In this document: piece after piece, positions 47,346 to 59,936 of the stretch | Layout of the letters: each line of letters starts with the position of its first letter | Numbering within the stretch: position 1 is the stretch's first letter | From: Salminus brasiliensis | Lineage: Eukaryota > Chordata > Actinopteri > Characiformes > Bryconidae | Assembly (NCBI RefSeq): GCF_030463535.1 | Contig: NC_132879.1 | Span: 32,793,925-32,857,924 of the forward strand | DNA: 64,000 bases | Direction: 5' to 3' | Notes under the pieces: generated by a model | What the model saw: the letters and a program-made list of their open reading frames with translations, nothing else | Database searches by the model: none | What the model was told of the DNA's origin: nothing | Position numbers and translations under genes: made by a program

Positions 47346-47757
47346 TTTGGGGGGTTTCTCAGGCTCTTTTTGCTGCAAGGTAGATTTTATTGGTGGTTTG
47401 GTTATAGATTGTGTAGGCATTTTGTTTAGGTTCAGCTTTTGAGCTTTGCGTTTTATCTTATCCAGTGGGTAAAAAACTATTAACTTGGTGGTGAGTTACT
47501 TGAAGACTGTTTTAATTGAATTTTACATTTTTTAAAATGATCCATAAATGCAAAAATACCCATAATGATTTTTTTCCTACTGCCATGCCTTTTAAGTGCT
47601 TCATAATAAACTAATTGTGTTTTCTTATAATAATAATTATAAAATAATAGTATGTTGGTACAAGGCAATTTGGAAAGTAATTCAGAAAGTAAATGTGATA
47701 AATTGGTTACCATTCTTGAAATCCTGAGTAAAGTAGGTGAACATTTTTTGTGGGGTT

Positions 47758-47895
47758 TTTTTTCTGCAAAGGCAATGTCATAGTTTTTGAGTTTAATTCA
47801 GTGCATGGTCATTACTGTTTAAAATATTTACTCAATACCCCACCATGATGGTTTGAAATATAGTCCATCATGGCAATTTGTGTTTTTATAGAGAC
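47758..47895 (+). pseudogene. U4 snRNA-like pseudogene 3 of K4-K5 array
   Basis: CTGCAAAGGCAATGTCATAG, CATGGTCATTACTG, CTCAATACCCCACCATGATG, GAAATATAGTCCATCATGGC, then AATTTGTGTTTTTATAGAGAC. This is the only copy with a hint of the 3' stem sequence (GAGACT). Distal element at 47548 and PSE at 47706. Confidence 0.65.
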
Positions 47896-48557
47896 TCAAA
47901 AATCTTTTCGTTTTTTTGGCAGTTTGGTTTTAGATTGTGTGGCCAACGTGTTTAGTTTCAGGTTTTGAGCTTTGCTTTTCATCTTATCCAGTGGGTAAGA
48001 AACTTGGTGGAGAGTTATTTTAAGACTGATTTTATTATTTTTTAAATGTTTGTGCCCATAGTTACAATCACAGTCAACACAGTCTTTTGGCAGTTTGTTT
48101 TTAGGTTGTGTGTGCATTATATTTATGTTCAGGTTTTGAGCTTTGTGTTTTGTCTCATCTAGTGAGTAAGAAACTAGTAACTTGGTTGTGAGTTGTTTTA
48201 AGACTGGTTTTATTGTTGTTGTTTTATTGGTGTTGCCCACAGTTATAAACATTTTTTTCCTCAAGGGTCCCTTGCTTTGTTGTGGTAAGATTCGCATGCG
48301 TATAGATTTTGTTGTCAATTGTATCCCCGCCTTCACAATGCAAAAATACCCATAATGCTTTTTCCTTTTGCGTTCTACGACATGCCATGTCTTTGTATTG
48401 CTTCATATTTTCCTAATTGTATTTTTTTGCTGCTAATTACTTAGAATCTTTCATGTACAACAATAGTAAGTTGGAACAACACAATTTGGAAAGTAGTTGA
48501 GAAAGTAATTGCTATAAACTGGTTACCATTCTTGAAATCCTCAGTACATTAGGTGTG

Positions 48558-48598
48558 TATATATCTATATATATCTATATATATATATTTATATATTT
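48558..48598. repeat. (TA)-rich microsatellite between PSE and U4 body
   Basis: Imperfect TATATC/TA repeats. They have stretched the PSE-to-U4 distance to about 100 bp in this unit, which should disable snRNA transcription. Confidence 0.8.
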
Positions 48599-48624
48599 CC
48601 TTTTAAGAAGATTTAGTGTTTTTT

Positions 48625-48730
48625 TACTTAGAACCAATGTCATGGTTTATGAGATTAATTCGAGGCGTTGCTATTTGTGGTTGAAAACTTTTTTTGACTT
48701 GGAAATATAATCAGCCATGGCAATTTTTGT
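48625..48730 (+). pseudogene. U4 snRNA-like pseudogene 4 of K4-K5 array
   Basis: AACCAATGTCATGGTTTATG, TTCGAGGCGTTGCTATTTG and GGTTGAAAAC match the U4 5' domain. It then jumps to GACTTGGAAATATAATCAG and CCATGGCAATTTTTG, having lost about 20 nt of the CCCAATACCCC block. Confidence 0.62.
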
Positions 48731-49287
48731 TATTCTGTAATGAGACTTGAGTCTTTTGGTTTCGTCTCTCTTTTTTCTCACAGTCAAGGCAGTTTCTTGG
48801 CAATTTGTTTTTAGCTTGTGTGGGTATTATGTTTAGGTTCAGCTTTTGAGCTTTGCGTTCTGTCTCATCCAGTGGGTGAGAAAATAGTAACTTGGTGGTG
48901 ATTTGGCTGGTTTTATTGATTTTTAATTTTTGGCCCATAGTAACAAACACATTTTTCTCAAGGGTCCCGTGCTTTGTTGTGTTAAGATTCCGGTAACGCT
49001 TTTGGATTTTTTTGTCAATCGGAACAGCGACTTCACAATGCAAAAATACCCACAATGCTTTTCCCTTTTGCTTTCTACGACATGCCATGGCTTTTAAGTG
49101 CTTCATATTTTACTAACTGTTTTCTTGCTGCAATTGTCTTAAAATGTTCTTGTACAATAGTAGTATGTTGGTATAACGCAATTCGGAAAGTAATTCAGAA
49201 AGTAATTGAAATGACCTGGTTACCATTCTTGAAATCCTCTGTAAAGTAGGTGTACATATATAGAGGTCTAAGTCGATATAAGTTCTG

Positions 49288-49405
49288 TATTTTTGGCAAT
49301 ATTGTAGAGTGTAAATTTAATATGAGGTGTGATCATTACTGGTTAAAAATATTACACAATACTTTGCCAGCATGTTTGGAAATATAGTCAGCCAAGACGT
49401 ATTTT
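49288..49405 (+). pseudogene. U4 snRNA-like pseudogene 5 of K4-K5 array
   Basis: GGCAATATTGTAGAGTG, GAGGTGTGATCATTACTGG, ACACAATACTTTGCCAGCATG, then GAAATATAGTCAGCC. The K1 and K3 arrays keep only its 5' half. Confidence 0.62.
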
Positions 49406-49714
49406 ACATAGTTTTTGCAGGGAATTGAATGTTTATGTGAAAATGAAGTTTGTATCTTTGGTTTCTTCAGGCTATTTGTGCTGCAATCAAGGCAGTTTTA
49501 TAGCAGTCTGGTTTTAGATTGTGTGGGCATTCTGTTTGGTGGGTTGTTTTAAGACTGCTTTTATTCATTTCTTAATATTTTTGCCTATAGATACAATGAC
49601 ATTTGTCTCAAGGGTCCTTTCCTTTGTTATGTTAAGATTCTCGTGATGTGTTTGGATGTTCTTGTCAATCGCAACACCGCCTTGACATTGCAAAAATAAC
49701 CATACTTTTTCCTT

Positions 49715-50572
49715 TTGTTGAGCACGGAGAACACAAAGAACACAAATATGACTAAGAAAGAGCACAAAGAACACACACATAAACCCATACATGAGTACAA
49801 ATATGGAAATACATTAATAAATAAATGTAGACATACAGAAACAGATGAATGCCAAAATGTGGCGAAATACATAAATAAAATAAAATAATAATAATAAAAA
49901 AAAAAATAGAGAAATTAATGTGAAATTGTGGAAATACCAAAGTAAAGATGTGGAAGTATGTGACTGATTTTACTGACTGCAGTGATTCATGTCCTAAAGT
50001 AACTAGACACCCTTTCTTCTGAATAAATTCAGCTGCTTTACGGCATCTGACACGGATGTTTCCATAGAAACGCACTGACCAATAGAACAGGACTCTATAA
50101 AGAAACTTTGTGGTGACAGATCCGGTTTCTAAATCTAGTCTCAGATCATACAGATCTGATGCTAAACTTTAGTATGAGTAAGGCCTTAATTCATCAGGCC
50201 TGGCTGTATTTAATCAGCTCAGTCTGATCACTGCAATTTGCTTCATGTGTTGCTGAGGTAAATGAAGGGGCATAGCACTGTACACAGCACTGTGTGTCCA
50301 TACAGTCCTATACAGCCAATGAAGAGACTGACCTCAGTGACCCGAGTCCTCCTCCATTGTGAGGTCATGTCGATGACATCACAGAGCCTATAAAAAGGCA
50401 GGTTCCCCTTCACTGGCTCAGTTCGGATTCAGCAGCTCGAGAGACGCTTCATTCCTGCGTTCACACTGACACTGACGCCATTTAGCTGACGCTCTTCTCT
50501 AGAACCATCTTATCTAGAACCAGAAAGAGGTTCTACTTTTGCTTCTCCTTTCAAATAGGACAGAGTAGAAAA
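49715..50572 (+). promoter_or_regulatory. K5 kinase gene 5' flank and promoter, short leader type
   Basis: TGACATCA at 50374-50381 and TATAAAAAGG at 50389-50398. After the shared TCTTATCTAGAACCAGAAAG the leader differs: 28 bp (CTCCTTTCAAATAGGACAG and so on) stand where K1-K4 have about 76 bp. The split from the K4 sequence ends at the start codon. Confidence 0.65.
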
Positions 50573-52353
50573 ATGCAAACCAAAGAAGTCCTGAGGAGTT
50601 TGGGCTACGAGGTGGTGGATTTCATTGGTAAAGGGAGTTACGGTGAGGTTAAGCTGGCCACATCTCAAAGGCACTCCAACCATGTGGCCATCAAAATAAT
50701 GCACCGCAGGCTGGCATCACATATTTTTGTCTCTAAACTTCTGCCCCGGGAACTGGCCATTCTGAAAAGAGTAAAGCACCCTCACATTGTTCAGGTGCAT
50801 GAAATCTTTGAGATGCCAAACGGACAGGTGTTTATTGTGATGGAGGCTGCCGCAATGGATCTTCAACAGAAGATCTGGGAGCTCGGCCGCATTCCCATTG
50901 GCCAAGCAAAAATGTGGTTCTCACAGCTGCTCAGCGCTGTGGCCTATCTACATCAGCAGAACATTGTCCATCGTGATCTTAAATGTAAAAACGTTCTGCT
51001 GACTGCTAACGACCAAGTCAAATTAACTGACTTTGGTTTAGGCCGTTTTTCAAGGGGCTTTCCTGACTTAAGCAAGACCTATTATTGCACTCCCGAGTAT
51101 GGTGCACCTGAGGTGCTTTTGGAAAAACCCTATGATCCAAAAAAAAGTGACGTGTGGAGTCTAGGTATTATCTTTTACTCCATGGTCACCGGATCTACAC
51201 CCTTCAAAGTTAACAGTTTGAAGAGTCTCCTACGTGTCCAGCGAGAACCCTTGGTGTTCCCACGTAGGCTCACAGTGGAGGAGCCCTGTCGGGCCTTCAT
51301 ATCTTATATGCTGCAATACGACCCCTCCACTCGGCCATCTGTGACAGAGGTGGCACAGCACCCTTGGCTGCAGCCGAGGCAGGAACGGTAAGTAAACCAC
51401 TGTGCAGGTATACATACATGAAGAACATTTTGAATGGGTCACTCAAAGTAAAGAGCTGTTTTGCAAATAGGTAACATACAGTATTAGTTCACTAACGATA
51501 AGTACACTAACACATTGCTTCTGTACTGTCTCCAGGGTTATTGGCAGGTTTGTGGTGGTGCCCGTTGAGGATCTGTGTCCAGACGTCAACCCACTTGAAA
51601 CGTCAGAGGAAGAGTCTCAGTCTTCCTTCTCTTTGAACAGTAACATAGACAGTATATCATCTTCTGCCTCTGAAAATGGGCTGGTGTTTTTCAGCACTCC
51701 TCAGTCGACAGAGGAAGAGTCTCCGTCTTCTTCTTTAAGCAGAGACGTAGACGTTCTCTCATCTCATGGTGTCAGATGCGAGACTCTGATGCCTGAGCAG
51801 AAAGGCGACAGCAATGGAGCTGGTGCAAGTCTGACTTGCCAAAGGGTAGAGGCTGTGGAGGAGCACTATGGTTGCGTTAGCTGTAGTCCTGTTTGTGCTG
51901 CTATTAAAAGGGCAGCTAATGCTTATGTCAAGGCACCAATTCTCAGAGCCTCCCGGTCACTCCGACGGAGGATGAGGAAGTTATTCAGCGTTAACTCTGT
52001 GGTCCATGACACCACCTCTATTTCCCAGCAGAGTGCTCCTCATTCTGCTTCCCCTTCAGATGCTCATGCTTGTTTGTGTTCTGAGCAGAGACTCAAGGAT
52101 GTGACTGTAGATGTCCCTCTCCATGGGCTAGTGGTGGAGACAGCATCTGTTCTCCCACAGCCCACAGTATGGAAAGGAACCAGGAGGCTGAGGTTCCCTA
52201 AATTTAAGGTATGTTAGGCAAGTGTTGAGCGATCGTCACAGCCTCAGATTTTATACTTTAAATATTTGCTAGAAATGTTTCAGTTGATTCATATGTGTCA
52301 TTTTGTCTCGCCAACAGATCCTGAAGAAGACGAAGATGATTCACCCATTGTAG
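50573..52353 (+). CDS. K5: TSSK-like serine/threonine protein kinase, three exons
   Basis: Exons are 50573-51387, 51536-52208 and 52318-52353. The 507-residue protein is identical to K4 and K6, yet its promoter and leader are of a different type from K4. Kinase domain complete; Ser423 in the basic patch. Confidence 0.82.
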
Positions 52354-52384
52354 ACATCTAGCACGGCCCTGGTGATAACATACT

Positions 52385-54205
52385 ACCTTTACACAATTTA
52401 TTGGTCATTTATACGTTGTTTTGACCAGAGGAGGATGGGTCCCCCTAGTGAGTCTTGGTTCCTCCCAAGGTTTCTTCCTCCAGCTCTGAGGGAGTTTTTC
52501 CTTGCCACTGTCGCCTTTGGCTTGCTCACTTGGGGTTCATGTTGTATTTATTTATTTTTATTTGTCCTATTTCCGGATTTTTGTAAAGCTGCGTTGCACC
52601 ATGAGGTTGTAAAAAGCGACATACACATCATTTGGAGTTGACTTGTTATGTAAGGGGTAGGAGGGACACTGTCTAAACTGATTGAGATGCCTCTGTAATG
52701 TTGCATGGACCTCAGGAACAGTGCCTCTGGACTGGCAATCCAAGGTTGTGGTCCTCATTAAGAAAGTGAACCAGAGAGTGTGTGGAAACTTTTGAAGCAT
52801 CACACCTCGGTTTCCCTCTAGAAAGTTTATGCCAGGGTAGTGCAAAGATGAGACTCAGGAGGAGAAATGCAGATTCTGTCCTGACCATGAAATTTTGGAC
52901 CAGCTCTTCACTCTCTTTTGGATAGTTGAGGAGACATGGGAGTTCAGCAGTCCTGTCTACATGTTTTGTGGACTTGAAGGCTCATGACCATGTTCTCTGA
53001 GACATCTTGTGAGAAGTGCTCTAGGTGCATGGGATGCAAGGGTCGGTGATGCGAGCTGTGCAGTCCTTGTACTCACTGAGTCAGAGCTGTGTCCATATTT
53101 TCAGCACTAAGTAAAGCTTGTTGAGTGTTGCCGTTGGTCTTTGTCAGGGCTGTGCCATGTGTCTGCTCCTGTTTGTGATATTCATAGACGGGACAGCAAG
53201 GCGTAGCCAGGGGCAGGATGGTCTACGGGGGCCTTCAACGCACACTTGACTAGTTTGTAGCTAAGTGTATAGCGGTTGGTATGAGAATCAGCACCTTCAA
53301 GTCTGAGGCCACAGTGGTATCCCACTCACCTTTCATGACCCAGGACTTGCTAGAGGGATTGTATCTTATAGTATCTTATCTTAAGAATTAAATAGGGGTG
53401 TGAATCTCTCTGTGTCAGGCGATTTGATTCAATTCTGATTTTTGAGGTCACGATTCAATTCAGAAACAATTTTTGATTCAGGAACCATTTTTCAATTTAA
53501 ATGGTCTTTAAATTTGATTTAAATTAAGTGATTGACGAAGAAGAAATGACATTGTTGTCATGGTGGGTCAGGCCAGACACAGAGGGATGAACACTCCCAG
53601 ACATGGGTGCAATGCAAGTACTTTAATAACACAATAGAAAATCATACAAAGAGCAAACTAAAGCAAACAAAGCAGCAACTAACGAGAATAAACAGGAAAA
53701 CAACGTAAACTCGACAAACTAGAGGGCGAACACAAAGCACACCTGAGACCGGGGGGCTCTAGGAGCTGAGCTAGATGAGCAGGGCAGGGAACAGGGGGAA
53801 CCAGCCGCAGAACCAAAAACGGCTAGGCCGACCAAACCTGGCAACGCAGTGTGGAAAAGGGTCGCCTAGCTGGAGCGAGGGTCGTGGGTATAAGGTGGGA
53901 GTGAGCGAAAGCATCTCGCTAAACACATGAACATGAAACACGACACTGAACCGACACAATGAACCAAACATGAACCAAACACACATGAACGCAACTGAAC
54001 CAGAACCGAGTCACTGAATAGATACAAGAACAGAAACATAACAAAAAGACCTTAAGTGGGCGGCGGCTCGGAATCGCTGCATTCTTGCAAGTAGAAAATG
54101 GAGCACTTTGCTTTATTATTTTGAAGTTTACTTTAGTCTGTTTATGTTCAAAACGGAAAATAAAAAATGTAGTTAATTATGTATTTCAGTGTATTGTGGT
54201 TATTC

Positions 54206-54233
<28 letters not shown>
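52385..54233. repeat. K5 3' flank repeat train
   Basis: Teleost module 52385-52635, RTE-like fragment 52682-53354, AT-rich 53374-53555, LTR-like 53556-54081 and (TG)n 54206-54233 (two bases shorter than after K4). Confidence 0.5.
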
Positions 54234-54237
<4 letters not shown>

Positions 54238-54434
54238 GTGTATAGCTATGTTCTTTGTTTAAACTCTGTCACTGATAAAGTGGAGATATACATTTTTTAC
54301 ATTATAAATATAAAATTATTTTATATATATCACATATATCAACAATGTGAACCATACAGCTGTAGCCTATAAGTGCTGTGTGGTTTTGCAGAATTCATGT
54401 GTCAATGGCATTGGGGGCCAGAAAATATGGTTTC

Positions 54435-55234
54435 AGAATCAGAAATACTTTATTAATCCTAGTAGTGAAACTGCAGTTGCCATAGTTGCAGCGGTTTGTG
54501 TAAGAATAAACACTCTATAAAGTTTAAAACAAAAACAGAAAAATAAGGTTTATAATATATATTATATGATATGACATATATTATGATATGATTAAATGGT
54601 ATTTATAGTATGAATATAGTTTTATGAATAAAAGCAAAGTGACAATAACTGTGATAATAAATATGGAACAGACCATATGAAACATTTTGAATTACTGCAC
54701 CTCTGAGTTATTTCACAGATATTAAAATGAATTGCATTACTATTATTATTGCACATATGAACAGTATAATCATAGAACTGCACAGATGAACCATAGTGTC
54801 ACACATTGAGGGAGGAGTTATAGAGTTTGATGAGCACAGGTAAGAATGACCCCCTGTGGCGCTCTGTGGTGCATTTTGGTGGACTGAGTTTTGTACTGAC
54901 TGTGCTCCAGTGTCTCAACACCGTGTTGTAAAGTGGGTGGGAGCCATCAGTGTTCTTAGCCCTGTTTGTAGTTCTCCACAGTGTCCACACTGACCCCACT
55001 GACGGACACAGGGGTCATCGGTGCCTTGTCTCTTCTCAGGTCCACCAATAGTTCTTTGGTCACATTGAGATGCAGATGGTTTAGCTCACACCATGTGACA
55101 AAGTTCTTCATCGTCACCAAATCCTCATCCTCATCACTTCTGTAAAAGAGTGTAGAAGAAGAGAGAGAGAGAGAGGATAGGTCCCTACGAGGCTCCAATG
55201 TTGCTGACCACTCTGTCCGACACACAGTTCTGCA
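54435..55234 (-). mobile_element. Rex1-like LINE RT fragment
   Basis: Copy of 44211-45012 (minus-strand frames 54956-55225 and 54799-54999). Confidence 0.62.
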
Positions 55235-56820
55235 GTCTTTTTTTTAAGGGGCTACACTTGTCTTTGTTGGTTTCTTTAATCAAGGCAGGTTTTTTGGCAG
55301 TTGGGTTCTTTGCGTTCTTTCTCATTCAGTGGGTGAGAAACTAGTAACTTGGTGTTGAGTTGTTGAGTTGTTTTTAAATTTTTACCCATAGTTACAATCA
55401 CATTTTATTCTCAAAGGTTTCTTGCTTTGTGGTAGTAAGATTTTCGTAATGCGTCCAGATTTTGTCGTCCATCGAAACACCGCCTTCAAAATGCAAAAAT
55501 ACCCATAATGCCTTTTTCTTTTGCTGTTTACAACATGCCATGGCTTTTAAGTGCTTCACATTTTACTAATTGTGTTTTCTTGCTGCTATTTTCTTAGAAT
55601 GTTCTTGTACAATAATAGTATGTTGGTATAATATTTTTGTAAATAATTTAGAAATTAATTGCAAATATAAATATATTACCCGGCGAGGCCTGTGCCCCCT
55701 CGACACGCAGTACTTCAACAAGTTCAAACCAGGCCTCATCCACTTGGACTGAAACTGAAACTTCAGGTATGACTGATGAAGAAATCAAGTCAGATATCCT
55801 AGCCTCACTGAGGGAAGATATATCCAAAATAATAAGGCAAGAATTGGAGTGTGTGTTTACTGACAATTTTAATGCTCTACAAAGTGAGTTGATGTGGCGG
55901 GAGGTCTGTTGACATGGTCTGACGAAGTGATTACTGACTGCTGAAACTTGCCTTAAAAGCCAAGTTGAAACCCTTAAAGAAAAGAATGATGATTAGAGGG
56001 CAGAATGAGAAGGGGGAATGTTTGAATAGTTGGCGGGGGGTCTTAACTGTGTCTTGTCACAGCACATGGACAGACAACCCGAATCGAAAGCCCCCCTCCC
56101 TAAAATGAGTAAGATGCTTAGACATCAATCTTTTGAACTGGGTCTTGTTGATTTGTTGAGAAGTAAATTCACAAGACACAGAGACTTTACACACTATTCA
56201 TGTACAACTGCATCCTATTCCAGGATTGACTATTTTTGAACCCCCAAATTAGAGTTACATGGGGTAATAGACATTATGATACCTCTTATACTCTTTATTT
56301 AACTCACTTTTTTTATTTCCTAATGCAAACTGGAAGAAGGAAAAAATGCTATGTATGGAAACATTCTGTCTTATGACTTTAAAAAAATCTTCTGTATTTT
56401 TATCACAGATTTTTTGGCAGTTTGGTTTTAGGTTGTGTAACTTTCTGTTTAGGTTCAGCTTTTGAGCTTTGCGTTCTGTCTCATGCAGTGGGTGAGAAAC
56501 TAGTAACTTGGTGGTGATTTGTTTTAAGGCTTCCTTGCTTTGCCGCCTTCACAATGCAAAAATACCCATAATGCCTTTTCCTTTTGCTGTTTAAAACATG
56601 CCATGGCATTTAAGTGCTTCATATTTGGATAATTGTGTTTTCTTGCATGTATTTGCTTTGAATGTTCTAGTACAATAATAGTATGTTTGTATAAAGCAGT
56701 TCATAATTCAGAAAGTAAGTGTGATAAACTGGTTACCATTGTTGAAATCTGAAGTAAAGTAGGTGTACATATATACTTCTGAAAAGGGTCAGCGTTGTTT
56801 TGTTTTTTTTTGTTTTTTTT

Positions 56821-56952
56821 GTAAAAGCATTATCAAAGCTGTTGAGTTTAATTCTGTGTGTGTTCATTACTGGTAAAAAGATCTACCCAATACCCCACCA
56901 TGCTGATTTGAAATATAATCAACCATGGCATTGTTTTCTTTTTATACAGAAT
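56821..56952 (+). pseudogene. U4 snRNA-like pseudogene 1 of K5-K6 array
   Basis: Copy of 46599-46730. Confidence 0.62.
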
Positions 56953-57434
56953 TAAAAGATTGTTTTAAGAATAAGCTTGAATTTTGTTTCAGTATTATCT
57001 GTTGCAGTCAAGACAATTTGTTTGGCAGTAGGTTCAGCTTTGTGTTTCATCTCATCAAGTGGGTAAGAGACTATTAACTTGGTGGTGAGTTGTTTTAAGA
57101 CTGTTTTTATTGTTTTTTTTTATTTTTGCCCATAGTTACAAACACATTTTTTCCTCAAGGGACCCTTGCTTTGTTGTGTTAAGATTCACGTAATGTGTCC
57201 GGATTTTGTTATCATTTGTAACGCCACCTTCACAATGCAAAAATACCCATAATGCTTTTTCCTTTTGCAACATCCCATGCCTTTCTTGTGCTTCATATTT
57301 TACTAATTGTGTTTTATTGCTGTTATTTTCTTAAAATGTTCTTGTACAATAGTAGTATGTTGGTATAATGCAATTATACCATTCTTGAAATCCTCTGTAA
57401 AGTAGGTGTACATGTATAGTTCTAAGAAAAGCAA

Positions 57435-57567
57435 GCTTTCTTTTGCAGCGGCTTTATATAATCTGTGAGAGTAATCTGAGGTATGGTAATACCTTGTTCA
57501 AAACTTTACCCAAAACCTTCCCACCCTTAATTGAAATATATTGTGTCATGGCAAATTGTGTTAGTTT
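57435..57567 (+). pseudogene. U4 snRNA-like pseudogene 2 of K5-K6 array
   Basis: Copy of 47213-47345, with the same promoter spacing. Confidence 0.62.
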
Positions 57568-57979
57568 TTTGGGGGGTTTCTCAGGCTCTTTTTGCTGCAA
57601 GGTAGATTTTATTGGTGGTTTGGTTATAGATTGTGTAGGCATTTTGTTTAGGTTCAGCTTTTGAGCTTTGCGTTTTATCTTATCCAGTGGGTAAAAAACT
57701 ATTAACTTGGTGGTGAGTTACTTGAAGACTGTTTTAATTGAATTTTACATTTTTTAAAATGATCCATAAATGCAAAAATACCCATAATGATTTTTTTCCT
57801 ACTGCCATGCCTTTTAAGTGCTTCATAATAAACTAATTGTGTTTTCTTATAATAATAATTATAAAATAATAGTATGTTGGTACAAGGCAATTTGGAAAGT
57901 AATTCAGAAAGTAAATGTGATAAATTGGTTACCATTCTTGAAATCCTGAGTAAAGTAGGTGAACATTTTTTGTGGGGTT

Positions 57980-58117
57980 TTTTTTCTGCAAAGGCAATGT
58001 CATAGTTTTTGAGTTTAATTCAGTGCATGGTCATTACTGTTTAAAATATTTACTCAATACCCCACCATGATGGTTTGAAATATAGTCCATCATGGCAATT
58101 TGTGTTTTTATAGAGAC
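57980..58117 (+). pseudogene. U4 snRNA-like pseudogene 3 of K5-K6 array
   Basis: Copy of 47758-47895. Confidence 0.63.
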
Positions 58118-58846
58118 TCAAAAATCTTTTCGTTTTTTTGGCAGTTTGGTTTTAGATTGTGTGGCCAACGTGTTTAGTTTCAGGTTTTGAGCTTTGCTTT
58201 TCATCTTATCCAGTGGGTAAGAAACTTGGTGGAGAGTTATTTTAAGACTGATTTTATTATTTTTTAAATGTTTGTGCCCATAGTTACAATCACAGTCAAC
58301 ACAGTCTTTTGGCAGTTTGTTTTTAGGTTGTGTGTGCATTATATTTATGTTCAGGTTTTGAGCTTTGTGTTTTGTCTCATCTAGTGAGTAAGAAACTAGT
58401 AACTTGGTTGTGAGTTGTTTTAAGACTGGTTTTATTGTTGTTGTTTTATTGGTGTTGCCCACAGTTATAAACATTTTTTTCCTCAAGGGTCCCTTGCTTT
58501 GTTGTGGTAAGATTCGCATGCGTATAGATTTTGTTGTCAATTGTATCCCCGCCTTCACAATGCAAAAATACCCATAATGCTTTTTCCTTTTGCGTTCTAC
58601 GACATGCCATGTCTTTGTATTGCTTCATATTTTCCTAATTGTATTTTTTTGCTGCTAATTACTTAGAATCTTTCATGTACAACAATAGTAAGTTGGAACA
58701 ACACAATTTGGAAAGTAGTTGAGAAAGTAATTGCTATAAACTGGTTACCATTCTTGAAATCCTCAGTACATTAGGTGTGTATATATCTATATATATCTAT
58801 ATATATATATTTATATATTTCCTTTTAAGAAGATTTAGTGTTTTTT

Positions 58847-58952
58847 TACTTAGAACCAATGTCATGGTTTATGAGATTAATTCGAGGCGTTGCTATTTGT
58901 GGTTGAAAACTTTTTTTGACTTGGAAATATAATCAGCCATGGCAATTTTTGT
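58847..58952 (+). pseudogene. U4 snRNA-like pseudogene 4 of K5-K6 array
   Basis: Copy of 48625-48730, again preceded by the TA-rich stretch. Confidence 0.61.
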
Positions 58953-59509
58953 TATTCTGTAATGAGACTTGAGTCTTTTGGTTTCGTCTCTCTTTTTTCT
59001 CACAGTCAAGGCAGTTTCTTGGCAATTTGTTTTTAGCTTGTGTGGGTATTATGTTTAGGTTCAGCTTTTGAGCTTTGCGTTCTGTCTCATCCAGTGGGTG
59101 AGAAAATAGTAACTTGGTGGTGATTTGGCTGGTTTTATTGATTTTTAATTTTTGGCCCATAGTAACAAACACATTTTTCTCAAGGGTCCCGTGCTTTGTT
59201 GTGTTAAGATTCCGGTAACGCTTTTGGATTTTTTTGTCAATCGGAACAGCGACTTCACAATGCAAAAATACCCACAATGCTTTTCCCTTTTGCTTTCTAC
59301 GACATGCCATGGCTTTTAAGTGCTTCATATTTTACTAACTGTTTTCTTGCTGCAATTGTCTTAAAATGTTCTTGTACAATAGTAGTATGTTGGTATAACG
59401 CAATTCGGAAAGTAATTCAGAAAGTAATTGAAATGACCTGGTTACCATTCTTGAAATCCTCTGTAAAGTAGGTGTACATATATAGAGGTCTAAGTCGATA
59501 TAAGTTCTG

Positions 59510-59627
59510 TATTTTTGGCAATATTGTAGAGTGTAAATTTAATATGAGGTGTGATCATTACTGGTTAAAAATATTACACAATACTTTGCCAGCATGTTTG
59601 GAAATATAGTCAGCCAAGACGTATTTT
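59510..59627 (+). pseudogene. U4 snRNA-like pseudogene 5 of K5-K6 array
   Basis: Copy of 49288-49405. Confidence 0.61.
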
Positions 59628-59936
59628 ACATAGTTTTTGCAGGGAATTGAATGTTTATGTGAAAATGAAGTTTGTATCTTTGGTTTCTTCAGGCTATTTG
59701 TGCTGCAATCAAGGCAGTTTTATAGCAGTCTGGTTTTAGATTGTGTGGGCATTCTGTTTGGTGGGTTGTTTTAAGACTGCTTTTATTCATTTCTTAATAT
59801 TTTTGCCTATAGATACAATGACATTTGTCTCAAGGGTCCTTTCCTTTGTTATGTTAAGATTCTCGTGATGTGTTTGGATGTTCTTGTCAATCGCAACACC
59901 GCCTTGACATTGCAAAAATAACCATACTTTTTCCTT

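Larger units (their letters stand above)
45015..49710 (+). repeat. U4 snRNA gene-derived array upstream of K5, longest form
   Basis: Distal elements: 45269-45289, 46332-46352, 47013-47033, 47548-47568, 48338-48358, 49038-49058 and, degraded, 49687-49705. PSE-like elements: 46510-46526, 47154-47170, 47706-47722, 48522-48538 and 49219-49235. Five U4-like bodies follow in step (listed separately). Distal elements lie roughly 200-290 bp, and PSEs roughly 50-100 bp, upstream of each body. An L1/Tx1-like fragment interrupts it at 45453-46082. Minus-strand frames across this region are by-products of the repeat. Confidence 0.72.
55237..59932 (+). repeat. U4 snRNA gene-derived array upstream of K6
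   Basis: Near-exact copy, 10222 bp downstream, of the K4-K5 array. U4-like bodies at 56821-56952, 57435-57567, 57980-58117, 58847-58952 and 59510-59627; distal elements at 55491-55511, 56554-56574, 57235-57255, 57770-57790, 58560-58580 and 59260-59280; L1/Tx1-like insert 55675-56304. One difference I could place: A at 56695 against C at 46473. Confidence 0.7.

Noticed and set aside
48711-49106. Family of minus-strand open frames over the U4-derived arrays (also 602-904, 1179-1505, 25825-26127, 47896-48336, 58933-59328)
   Set aside because: They recur because the repeat recurs. Their shared motif ALWVFLHC is simply the antisense reading of the conserved octamer-like/SPH element. Lengths vary and frames break between units.
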